Assembly: GCA_903925745.1 (NCBI GenBank)
Contig: CAIYGQ010000335.1
Coordinates: 1 to 48,344 of the forward strand
Direction of reading: 5' to 3'
DNA length: 48,344 nt
Source: an uncultured Actinomycetes bacterium
GTDB taxonomy: Bacteria; Actinomycetota; Acidimicrobiia; Acidimicrobiales; Microtrichaceae
In this document: piece after piece, positions 38,959 to 46,160 of the stretch
How positions within the stretch are numbered: position 1 is the stretch's first letter
Layout: each line of letters starts with the position of its first letter
Notes under the pieces: generated by a model
Databases searched by the model: none
What the model was told of the DNA's origin: nothing
The model's input: the letters and a program-made list of their open reading frames with translations, nothing else
Program-made: the position numbers and the translations under genes

Positions 38959-40926
38959 GTGGAGCGCCTCACGACCTGCCCACTCGACTGCCCCGACACG
39001 TGTTCGTTGCAGGTGGGCGTCGAGGCGGGGCGGCTCAGCTCGGTCGATGCGGCACCCGTCGGAACCGGCAACCCCCTCACCGACGGGTGGATCTGCGCCA
39101 AGGTGCGCCGTCACGCCGAGCGGGTCCACGGCCCGGAACGCCTGACCACTCCGCTGGTTCGGGACGGAGCCAAGGGCTCCGGTCGCTTCCGGCCGCTCGA
39201 CTGGGACGATGCACTCGACCTGGTGGCCGATCGGATCACCGACACGATCACCCGCCACGGCCCCGCCGCGGTGGTTCCCTACACGTACAACTCCTCGGCC
39301 GGGGCCCGCGCCGACCGGTTGACCGGACGGATGTTCCGGCGGCTCGGTGCCAGCCGGGTGGAGCACACGATCTGCGCGGCCACCGCGCACGCGGCCTGGG
39401 AGACCACCTTCCCGGGCATGGCCTCGGCCGATGCGGCCGACATCGCCCACAGCGACCTGGTCGTCGTCTGGGGCGCCAACCCGTCGGTCTCGAACACCCA
39501 CCTCACCCCCCTGCTCGTGGACGCCCGGCGTCGGGGGGCGGCCGTCGTGGTCGTCGACCCGCGACGGACCCCGACCGCAGCGCGGGCCGACGTGCACCTG
39601 CCGGTCCGGCCGGGCACCGACGTGGTCCTCGCCCTCGCGGTGGCCGCCGAACTCGACCGGCTCGGGCTGGTCGACGCGGCCTTCTGCGCGGACCACGCCG
39701 AGGGTCACGAGGAGTTCCGCCGGGCCGCGGCCGAGTGGAGCGTGGCCCGGGCAGCCGGGGTCTGCGGTCTCGACGTGGGCGACGTGCGGCGGCTGGCCGA
39801 ACTGGTCGGGACCCGGCGACCGGGGCTGCTGCGCCTCGGCTGGGGCCTGGAACGGAACCGCAACGGCGGCGCTGCGATCCGTGCCGCGCTCGCGCTGTGG
39901 GTGCTCGCCGGTCAGTTCGGCCGGCCGGGAGCGGGCGTGCTCGGATCCACCAGCGACGACACCTGGAGTGACGACACCGGGAACGACGGCACCGGCGACG
40001 ACGGCACCGGGCGCGGACCGACACGGGTGTTGAACATGAACCGGATCGGCCGCGACCTGCTCGACGCCGATCCACCCATCCACCTGCTGTGGGTCCAGGG
40101 CGCCAACCCGGCGGTCACGGCTCCCGACCAGGTCAGGGTCCTCCGGGGCCTGGAGCGCACGGACCTGTTCACGGTGGTCCACGACCAGGTCCTGACCGAC
40201 ACCGCGGCGCTGGCCGACGTCGTCCTCCCGGCGACCACCCACTTCGAGACCGACGACGTCGCCGTCAGCTACGGCGCGTCGGGTTCGGGGCGGATGCCCG
40301 CCGTGATCGACCGGGTCGGCGAGTCGTGGTCGAACGACGAGCTGGCCGCTGCGCTCGCAGGACGTCTCGACCTGGGCGACTGGGACGCGCGGGCCGGAAC
40401 CGGGATCCCGTTGTGGCAACCGACCCGGCCCGACGGGACGGTGCAGTTCGGACCGCCGGACGACCCGGCCACGACGATCCCGGTCGGAGGCCGGGCCCGG
40501 CTCGTCGACCCCGACGGAGCGGATCGACTCCCCACCCACCGTCCGGTGGTGTCGGACCTGCCGCTCACCCTGCTCACTCCCGCGTCGAGCCGGATGATCA
40601 ACTCGATGTTCGCCGAGACCTCACCCGCACGAGCCGAAGTGGCGATCCACCCCGACGAGGCGGCAGCCCGCGACCTGGTCGACGGGGAGCGGGTCGCCGT
40701 CACGAACGCCCTCGCCGAGGTGGTCCTGTGCGTCCGGCTCGACGCCTCGGTGCGCCCCGGCGTCGCCGTGATCCCGAAGGGTCTGTGGCGGCGCCACGTC
40801 GACGGCGGACTGACGGCCAACGCGCTCATCGCCGACGACGTGGAACCCACCGTCGGCGGCGCGTGCTTCAACGACACCCGAGTCCAGGTCGCCCGGGTCG
40901 CCGACGCCGGGACCGGCCGGCCCTGA
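38959..40926 (+). CDS. Molybdopterin oxidoreductase (DMSO-reductase family)
   Basis: A 655-residue single-subunit Mo/W enzyme. An N-terminal [4Fe-4S] site (Cys7, Cys11, Cys15, Cys46, followed by Ala-Lys) leads into the large molybdopterin domain: VEHTICAATAHAAW (candidate metal-ligand Cys), VVVWGANPSVSNTHLTPLLVDARRRGAAVVVVDPRRT, LLWVQGANPAVTAPDQ, and DVVLPATTHFETDD. The C-terminal dinucleotide-binding domain (HPDEAAARDLVDGERVAVTN) is present. There is no Tat signal, so it is cytoplasmic; no electron-transfer subunits lie adjacent. The substrate is unknown; it resembles formate-dehydrogenase-like anaerobic dehydrogenases. A 15-bp x 4 repeat encodes an acidic loop around residues 333-352. Confidence 0.9.
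   Translation: MERLTTCPLDCPDTCSLQVGVEAGRLSSVDAAPVGTGNPLTDGWICAKVRRHAERVHGPERLTTPLVRDGAKGSGRFRPLDWDDALDLVADRITDTITRHGPAAVVPYTYNSSAGARADRLTGRMFRRLGASRVEHTICAATAHAAWETTFPGMASADAADIAHSDLVVVWGANPSVSNTHLTPLLVDARRRGAAVVVVDPRRTPTAARADVHLPVRPGTDVVLALAVAAELDRLGLVDAAFCADHAEGHEEFRRAAAEWSVARAAGVCGLDVGDVRRLAELVGTRRPGLLRLGWGLERNRNGGAAIRAALALWVLAGQFGRPGAGVLGSTSDDTWSDDTGNDGTGDDGTGRGPTRVLNMNRIGRDLLDADPPIHLLWVQGANPAVTAPDQVRVLRGLERTDLFTVVHDQVLTDTAALADVVLPATTHFETDDVAVSYGASGSGRMPAVIDRVGESWSNDELAAALAGRLDLGDWDARAGTGIPLWQPTRPDGTVQFGPPDDPATTIPVGGRARLVDPDGADRLPTHRPVVSDLPLTLLTPASSRMINSMFAETSPARAEVAIHPDEAAARDLVDGERVAVTNALAEVVLCVRLDASVRPGVAVIPKGLWRRHVDGGLTANALIADDVEPTVGGACFNDTRVQVARVADAGTGRP
39955..40014 (+). repeat. 15-bp x 4 tandem repeat inside the molybdopterin enzyme gene
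   Basis: Units at 39955-39969, 39970-39984, 39985-39999 and 40000-40014 encode DDTWS, DDTGN, DGTGD and DGTGR, an acidic glycine-rich insertion. Confidence 0.88.
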
Positions 40927-40953
40927 CCAGGTCGGACCCGGCGTCGGAACGGT

Positions 40954-41532
40954 TCAGCCGATGTTCTCGGCGACGAAGTCCCAGTTCACGAGGCTGTCCA
41001 GGAACGTCGTGATGTAGTTGGGCCGAGCGTTGCGGAAGTCGATGTAGTACGCGTGCTCCCACACGTCGATGGTCAACAGCGCCTTGGCCCCGTGCTTCAT
41101 CGGCAGGTCGGCGTTCGACGTCTTCATGATCTCCAGACCGGATCCGCTGTCCACCAGCCAGGCCCAGCCACTGCCGAACTGGGTCGTGGCGGCCTCGGCG
41201 AACTTCGTCCGGAACTCGTCGTAGGAACCGAAGGCCGAGTCGATGGCCTCGGCCACGGCGCCCTCGGGCGCTCCACCACCACCCGGTCGCATGGAGTTCC
41301 AGTAGAAGGTGTGGTTCCAGACCTGGGCGGAGTTGTTGAACAATCCGCCGTCGGACTTGGTGATCACGTCCTCGAGCGACGCGTTCTCGAACTCGGTGCC
41401 CTCGACGAGCTTGTTCAGGTTGGTCACGTAGGTCTGGTGGTGCTTGCCGTAGTGGTACTCCAGCGTCTCGGCCGAGATGTGCGGCGCCAGGGCGTCCTGG
41501 GCGTATGGGAGCGGCGGCAGTTCGAACGGCAT
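40954..41532 (-). CDS. sodB: Superoxide dismutase, Fe type
   Basis: A 192-residue cytoplasmic enzyme converting superoxide to hydrogen peroxide and oxygen. Metal ligands are visible: His27 in EYHYGKHH, His74 in WNHTFYW, and Asp/His in DVWEHAYYIDFRNARP. Gln70 in NNSAQVWNH is the active-site Gln position of iron enzymes (manganese enzymes have Gly there and place Gln later), so Fe is the likelier metal. ATG 41532 follows AGAGG. The leader upstream contains three degenerate 30-bp repeats. Confidence 0.95.
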   Translation of the reverse strand: MPFELPPLPYAQDALAPHISAETLEYHYGKHHQTYVTNLNKLVEGTEFENASLEDVITKSDGGLFNNSAQVWNHTFYWNSMRPGGGGAPEGAVAEAIDSAFGSYDEFRTKFAEAATTQFGSGWAWLVDSGSGLEIMKTSNADLPMKHGAKALLTIDVWEHAYYIDFRNARPNYITTFLDSLVNWDFVAENIG

Positions 41533-41543
41533 GGTCAACCTCT

Positions 41544-41633
41544 CTGTCGGTCGCGACGGGGTGTCGCTGGGCTCTGTCGGCCGCGACGTTGCGTCGCCGG
41601 GCCCGTCCGACCGCAACGGGACGCCGTGGTCGG
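41544..41633. repeat. Three degenerate 30-bp repeats in the sodB leader
   Basis: Units 41544-41573, 41574-41603 and 41604-41633 share a GTC-GG-CGC-ACG-GTCG core and diverge progressively. They lie between the -10-like box and the sodB ribosome binding site and so would be transcribed into the mRNA leader. Confidence 0.6.
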
Positions 41634-41641
41634 GCACCCGC

Positions 41642-41647
41642 AACATA
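41642..41647 (-). promoter_or_regulatory. -10-like box of sodB
   Basis: TATGTT on the minus strand would start transcription near 41635, giving a leader of about 100 nt made almost entirely of the 30-bp repeats. Confidence 0.4.
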
Positions 41648-41702
41648 CCCCGCTCACCGACGGTGGCGGGCCGGGCCCGTCCGACACCACCCGACGCCGC
41701 CC

Positions 41703-41708
41703 TACGAT
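41703..41708 (+). promoter_or_regulatory. -10 box of the MauE-like gene, leaderless type
   Basis: TACGAT ends 6 nt before GTG 41715. Confidence 0.5.
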
Positions 41709-41714
41709 GCGCCC

Positions 41715-42209
41715 GTGACCGCGCTCGCCGTCGCCGTGGCGGCCGTCTGTGCCGTGCTGACGGCCGCCGGTGTCGCCAAGCTCGTCCAGCCGGAGGGCAC
41801 CGCCGCCGTCCTGTCCGAACTCGGCCTGCCCGGGGGCACTGGTTCGGCCCGGGCGCTCGGTGTCGTCGAGGTCGTCCTGGGGGTGGCCGGTCTCAGCATC
41901 GGCGGCCGCTGGCTGCCCGCCGTGGTGGCGGTGGCCTACTCCGGAGCGGCCGGGGTCGTCGTCGCCGCCCGGCGGGCGGGACTGGGCTCGTGCGGTTGCT
42001 TCGGGGCCCGCTCGCCGGAGCCGAGCACGGCGCACGCCGTCCTGGACGTGGCGTGCGCGTTCATCGCCGGCGCCGGCGCCGCCGCGGGCGTACCGGCGCT
42101 GGCCACCGTGCTGGAGGGACGGACCGCCCTGGGTGCCGCAACGGTCCTGGCGGCCACGGTCGCGCTGGCCACGGCCGTGGTGACGCTGTTCCTGCGACCG
42201 GCTCACTGA
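41715..42209 (+). CDS. MauE/DoxX-like membrane protein
   Basis: A 164-residue protein with four hydrophobic helices: ALAVAVAAVCAVLTAAGVAKL, GVVEVVLGVAGLSIGG, AVVAVAYSGAAGVVVAA and a C-terminal pair. The loop GLGSCGCFGARSPEPSTAHAVLDV with CGCFG is the MauE-family signature. MauE helps periplasmic disulfide or cofactor formation in methylamine dehydrogenase systems, but many actinobacterial homologues lack mau genes. None are here, so a general thiol-redox membrane role is the cautious reading. GTG 41715 is supported by the promoter spacing. Confidence 0.85.
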   Translation: MTALAVAVAAVCAVLTAAGVAKLVQPEGTAAVLSELGLPGGTGSARALGVVEVVLGVAGLSIGGRWLPAVVAVAYSGAAGVVVAARRAGLGSCGCFGARSPEPSTAHAVLDVACAFIAGAGAAAGVPALATVLEGRTALGAATVLAATVALATAVVTLFLRPAH

Positions 42210-42257
42210 GTCGGCTGCGCGTGGTCGGCCGCACGGTGCCGGGTCCGCCGCCTGCGA

Positions 42258-44627
42258 TCAGGGCTCGGGATCGGAGTCGGCGGTGACCGGGATGGTCCGG
42301 ATCGCCAGGGCCGCGACCAGGACCGTCACGGCGATCGCCGCCCACGTCGTCCCGCTGGGCATGTCGAGCTCGAAGAACGACGAGAGCGCCGGAACGGTGA
42401 GCACCACCAGGATGGCTGCGGCCATGGCACCGACCAGCGCCCACCTCCACGGCGGCAGGGACCGGGTCAGGTGCAACAGGATGCCCAGACCCACCCCGAG
42501 CAGGGTGATGGTCGTGGCGGTCCGGGCCTCGACCAGGCTCAGCTCGTCGCTGCGGAGTGCCAGGCCGTAGACGACGAGCGACGCGACGGCGGCCACCAGA
42601 CCCGCCGGGACGGCGAACCGCACGACCCTGCGGACGAATCCGGTGCGGGCCCGACGCGGGTCGGGGGCCAGGGCCAGGACCAGGCCCGGCAGGCCGACCG
42701 AGAGCGTCCGCACCACCGTCAGGTGGCGGGGCAGGAACGGGTACTCGGCCCCCACGGCCGCGACCACCAGGGCGATGGTCGCCGAGTAGACGGTGCCGTA
42801 GATGAACAGGTTGGCGGCGCGTTCGACGCTGTTGATGACGCGTCGACCCTCGGCCAGCACACCGGGCAGGACCGAGAAGCGGTTGTCGAGCAGCACCAGC
42901 TGCGCCACGGCCCGCGTGGCGGCGGACCCGTCACCCATGGCGATCCCCATGTCGGCGTCCTTCAGGGCCAGGACGTCGTTCACCCCGTCGCCCGTCATGG
43001 CGACGGTCCGACCGCGTGACTGCAGCGCCTGCACCATCGCCCGCTTCTGTTGCGGGGTGACCCGTCCGAACACGGCGTTGCGCTCGAGCGCGTCGGCGAG
43101 CTGCTCGGGATCCTCGGGCAGGTCGCGCGCGCTCACGTTCGCCTCGGCGTTCGGGACCCCGGCCCGTCCGGCGACCGCAGCGACGGTCTCGGGGTGGTCA
43201 CCCGAGATCACCTTGACGTCGACGCCCTGTTCGACGAAGTAGGCGAGCGTCTCGGGTGCATCCAATCGGATGCTGTCCTCGAGCAGGATCAGCGCCCGCG
43301 GCTCGAGGTCGGCCGGGAGCCCGTCGGGTTGGCCGTCGGCACCGCGGGCGATCGCTCCGGCGGACGCGATCAGCACCACCCGACGTCCGAGCTCGGCCTG
43401 CTGCTCGACGGCGTCGGCCACCCGCCGGTCGCCGGCGGCCAGGATGTCGGGCGCCCCCAGGTAGGCGGCGCCGTGGTCGGCCCACTCCACGGCCGAGTAC
43501 TTGCGGGCCGAGGAGAACGGCACCGTGTCGAGCACCGTCCACGCCGGTGGGTCCGGGTGGCCGGCGGCGATGGCCCGCATGGTGGCGTTGGGATCCGGGT
43601 CGGCTGCGGCCGCGGCGGCGAGGAGCTCGTCGATGGGACCGTGGCCGTCGTCGGGGAGCACGTCGACGCCGGCGTACGCGATCTCCCCGGTCGTGATGGT
43701 CCCGGTCTTGTCCAGACAGAGCGTGTCGACCCTGGCGAGCAGCTCGACCGAGGCGAGCTCGCGCAGGAGCGCGTTCCGACGGGCCAGCTTCACGACACCG
43801 GCCATGAAGGCGACGCTCGTCAGGAGCACCAGGCCATCGGGCACCATGGCCACGCACGCTGCGACCACTCCGGTCAACGCGTCCTGCCAGTCCTGGTTGG
43901 CGAGTGATCGCAGCAACAGGATGATCGCCACCGGCGGGATGGCGAGCATCAGGAACTCGAGGATCCGGTTCACCCCGGTCCGCAGCTCGGAGTGCACCAG
44001 CGTGAACCGTCGGGCGTCGTCGGCCAGGCGCGAGGCGTAGGACTCCGCGCCGACGTGGGTCGCCCGGAACGTGCCCGTCCCGGCGGCGACGAAGCTGCCG
44101 GAGAGGACCTCGTCACCGACCTGCTTGCGGATCGGGTCCACCTCGCCGGTGAGCAGTGACTCGTTGAGCTCGAGTCCGGCCTCGTCGACCACGGTGCCAT
44201 CGACGACGACCTGCTGACCGGGTGCCAGGACCAGCAGGTCATCGGCCACGACCTCGCCGACCGCGACCTCGGCGTCCGTGCCGTCGCGTCGCACCACGGC
44301 CCGCGGGGTGTTCAGCACGGCCAAGCGGTCGAGCGCGGCGCGGGCCCGGACCTCCTGGATCGTCCCGATCAGCGAGTTGGCGACGATGACCCCCACGAAC
44401 AGTGCGTCGGGACCCAGACCGTTGGCCACGACGACCAGCACGAAGAGCACCCCGACGATCGCGTTGACCGGGGTGAGCAGGTTCGCCCGGAGGATCTGGG
44501 CGGTGGTGCGGGTGGGGGCGGAGGGAACGTGGTTCGTCCGGCCGTCGGCGACCCGCTCGGCGACCTGTGCCGACGTCAGACCGTCGACGCGCCAGTCCGG
44601 GCCCAGGTCGGGGGTGATCGACGACAC
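42258..44627 (-). CDS. ctpE: CtpE-like P-type cation ATPase
   Basis: A 789-residue P-type ATPase. Actuator domain with LLTGEVDP (TGE 160-162); TM4 segment ACVAMVPDGLVLLTSVAFMAGVVKL; phosphorylation site CLDKTGTITTGE (Asp306); KYSAVEW nucleotide site; hinge MTGDGVNDVLALKDADMGIAMGDGS. The TM4 and following ARRNALLRELASVELLARVDTLCLDKTGT match the mycobacterial CtpE group, implicated in calcium uptake and surface integrity. There is no N-terminal metal-binding domain. The usual PEGL is PDGL here. GTG 44627 is chosen over a longer frame by a leaderless TACTGT box 6 nt upstream. Confidence 0.9.
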   Translation of the reverse strand: MSSITPDLGPDWRVDGLTSAQVAERVADGRTNHVPSAPTRTTAQILRANLLTPVNAIVGVLFVLVVVANGLGPDALFVGVIVANSLIGTIQEVRARAALDRLAVLNTPRAVVRRDGTDAEVAVGEVVADDLLVLAPGQQVVVDGTVVDEAGLELNESLLTGEVDPIRKQVGDEVLSGSFVAAGTGTFRATHVGAESYASRLADDARRFTLVHSELRTGVNRILEFLMLAIPPVAIILLLRSLANQDWQDALTGVVAACVAMVPDGLVLLTSVAFMAGVVKLARRNALLRELASVELLARVDTLCLDKTGTITTGEIAYAGVDVLPDDGHGPIDELLAAAAAADPDPNATMRAIAAGHPDPPAWTVLDTVPFSSARKYSAVEWADHGAAYLGAPDILAAGDRRVADAVEQQAELGRRVVLIASAGAIARGADGQPDGLPADLEPRALILLEDSIRLDAPETLAYFVEQGVDVKVISGDHPETVAAVAGRAGVPNAEANVSARDLPEDPEQLADALERNAVFGRVTPQQKRAMVQALQSRGRTVAMTGDGVNDVLALKDADMGIAMGDGSAATRAVAQLVLLDNRFSVLPGVLAEGRRVINSVERAANLFIYGTVYSATIALVVAAVGAEYPFLPRHLTVVRTLSVGLPGLVLALAPDPRRARTGFVRRVVRFAVPAGLVAAVASLVVYGLALRSDELSLVEARTATTITLLGVGLGILLHLTRSLPPWRWALVGAMAAAILVVLTVPALSSFFELDMPSGTTWAAIAVTVLVAALAIRTIPVTADSDPEP

Positions 44628-44633
44628 GGCCGG

Positions 44634-44639
44634 ACAGTA
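44634..44639 (-). promoter_or_regulatory. -10 box of ctpE, leaderless type
   Basis: TACTGT on the minus strand, 6 nt before GTG 44627. Confidence 0.5.
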
Positions 44640-44715
44640 GTGGTGGGGCGGCGACCGGCAGCCACTCGGTCCTCCGGGCGCCGGTTCGTGGGCCCGTGGA
44701 CGAGCCGCAACGGCG

Positions 44716-44721
44716 TAGGTT
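44716..44721 (+). promoter_or_regulatory. -10 box of the VIT-family gene, leaderless type
   Basis: TAGGTT ends 6 nt before GTG 44728. It is back-to-back with the ctpE promoter about 80 nt away. Confidence 0.5.
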
Positions 44722-44727
44722 GAGAAC

Positions 44728-45429
44728 GTGCCCACCCACCACCGTGCCGAGGTCCACCGCACCGACCGCGTCGGGTGGCTGCGGGCACTCGTGCTCGGCG
44801 CCAACGACGGGATCCTGTCCACCGGAGCGCTGCTCCTCGGCGTCGCCGGCGCCGGTGCCGACCGGGGCCAGTTGGTGATCGCCGGGGTGGCGGCCGTGAG
44901 CGCCGGGGCGTTCTCCATGGGCATCGGCGAGTACGTCTCGGTGAGCAGCCAGCGGGACACCGAGGAGGCGGACCGCGCCACCGAGGCCGCCGAGCTCGAG
45001 GAGGACCCGGAGTCCGAGCTCGCCGAGCTCAAGAACATCTACGTCGACCGCGGGCTCGACGAGGGACTGGCGCTGCAGGTCGCCACGGCGCTCAGCGCCG
45101 AGGACCCGCTGGCCGCCCACCTGCGCGACGAGCTCGGCATCACCGACGAACTACGCGCCCGGCCCGCCCAGGCGGCGTGGTCGTCACTCGCCAGCTTCGC
45201 GGTCGGAGCGGCCATCCCCCTGCTGACCGCTGCGCTGTGGCCCGACTCGGGCCGGGTGATCGCGATCACCGTCGCCACGGTGGTGGCGATGGTGTCCCTC
45301 GGTGCCGTCGGCGGTCGACTCGGTGGAGCATCGCCGTGGCGAGGGGCGCTCCGCGTCGGGGTGGGCGGCAGCGCGGCACTGGCGCTGACCTACCTGGTCG
45401 GCGTGATCTTCGGTACCGCGGTCAGCTGA
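44728..45429 (+). CDS. VIT1/CCC1-family Fe2+/Mn2+ transporter
   Basis: A 233-residue protein. LRALVLGANDGILSTGALLLGVAGAG is the first helix with its conserved Asn-Asp-Gly; SAGAFSMGIGEYVSVSSQRDTEEADR carries the acidic/Met metal-transfer region; an EL-rich cytoplasmic loop (ELEEDPESELAELKNIY) follows, then three C-terminal helices (SFAVGAAIPLLTAALW ...). This is the VIT/CCC1 fold that moves Fe2+ or Mn2+ out of the cytoplasm. It is divergent from ctpE and near sodB, so the neighbourhood deals with metals and oxidative stress; co-regulation is not shown. Confidence 0.92.
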   Translation: MPTHHRAEVHRTDRVGWLRALVLGANDGILSTGALLLGVAGAGADRGQLVIAGVAAVSAGAFSMGIGEYVSVSSQRDTEEADRATEAAELEEDPESELAELKNIYVDRGLDEGLALQVATALSAEDPLAAHLRDELGITDELRARPAQAAWSSLASFAVGAAIPLLTAALWPDSGRVIAITVATVVAMVSLGAVGGRLGGASPWRGALRVGVGGSAALALTYLVGVIFGTAVS

Positions 45430-45432
45430 GCG

Positions 45433-45466
45433 GGATCGTCGGCCGGGCGCTGCCCGTGGCCGATCC
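45433..45466. terminator. Hairpin between convergent VIT-family and Rpf-like genes
   Basis: GGATC...GGCC (45433-45444) pairs with GGCCGATCC (45458-45466) with a two-base bulge, and GGGC-GCT-GCCC forms the tip. It fills nearly the whole 39-nt gap between two stop codons. No T-run. Confidence 0.5.
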
Positions 45467-45468
45467 GG

Positions 45469-45987
45469 TCACTTGCAGCCGGTGCCGTTCCAGGCGGACT
45501 TCCAACCGTTGTTGATCATCCACATGGCCGCCTCGTCCTGGACCCACCAGGGGGCGTCCATCGCCCGGCCGTACTGACCGGCCCCGATCTTCGGGGCGAC
45601 GTTGCGCCAGGTCGTGTCCAGGAACTGGTAGGCACCCGATGCGGTGCTGCGGGGGTTCTTGGCCTGATATCCGTTCAGGTGCGGATACGGGCCGCGGTCC
45701 GACTCGTGCTGTCGGACGCAGGTGAGGAACGGGTGCAGCTGGGTGGAACGGCGAGCCTGCTCGAGTGCCCGCTGATCGACCGACGAGGCGCCGACCAGGC
45801 CGGCGACCGAGACGGCGGCATTCGGCTGGCAGGCCGACGCGAAGGCGACCATCGTGAGCACACCCGCCACGACGCCGGTGCGGAAACGGCCGCGGCGCGT
45901 CGTCGTGTCGACCCCGTCGGGGTCGGTCGTGGCGTCGAGCTCGTCGCTCGTGACGTCGTCGATCTGCGGAGCGGTGGTGGCGGGCAT
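45469..45987 (-). CDS. Rpf-like (transglycosylase-like) secreted protein
   Basis: A 172-residue protein. After a charged N-terminus (~35 residues) comes a membrane segment FRTGVVAGVLTMVAFASAC, which could be a lipobox-like export signal with Cys53. The C-terminal ~85 residues are a lysozyme-like Rpf/transglycosylase domain: FLTCVRQHESDRGPY (catalytic Glu95), STASGAYQFLDTTWRNVAPKIG and a disulfide-capable terminal Cys. It would cleave peptidoglycan and promote growth or resuscitation. ATG 45987 follows GAGGA. The 170-nt upstream region, shared with the desaturase gene, contains a TACTGT -10-like box. Confidence 0.88.
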   Translation of the reverse strand: MPATTAPQIDDVTSDELDATTDPDGVDTTTRRGRFRTGVVAGVLTMVAFASACQPNAAVSVAGLVGASSVDQRALEQARRSTQLHPFLTCVRQHESDRGPYPHLNGYQAKNPRSTASGAYQFLDTTWRNVAPKIGAGQYGRAMDAPWWVQDEAAMWMINNGWKSAWNGTGCK

Positions 45988-46082
45988 GTCGGCGTTCCTC
46001 GTCGGTGTCGTGGCGCTTCGTGCGGGACCCGTTCGGTCGGGATTCCGGCGCACTCGTGCGGGGCCTCTGTTGCGGGCGTGCG

Positions 46083-46088
46083 ACAGTA
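46083..46088 (-). promoter_or_regulatory. -10-like box of the Rpf-like gene
   Basis: TACTGT on the minus strand would give a leader of roughly 90 nt before ATG 45987. A short GCACGAGTGC hairpin is the only structure I see in the leader. Confidence 0.35.
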
Positions 46089-46160
46089 TTGCGGAAACCG
46101 CGTCGTTCCGTAACATCGTTGCGGCCGATCGTGACAGAGTTCACGCACTCGCCACATTCC

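Noticed and set aside
41544-41633. CRISPR-like or origin iteron array
   Set aside because: The three 30-bp units abut without spacers, are degenerate, and lie in the sodB leader; there are no cas or replication genes.
41715-42209. Part of a methylamine dehydrogenase cluster
   Set aside because: Only the MauE-like protein is present; no mauA, mauB, mauD or mauG genes occur in the window.
45988-46160. Possible riboswitch (e.g. c-di-AMP, ydaO type) before the Rpf-like gene
   Set aside because: Such elements do precede rpf genes in other actinobacteria, but the ~90-nt leader shows none of the conserved ydaO segments and is short; only a small GCACGAGTGC hairpin is present.
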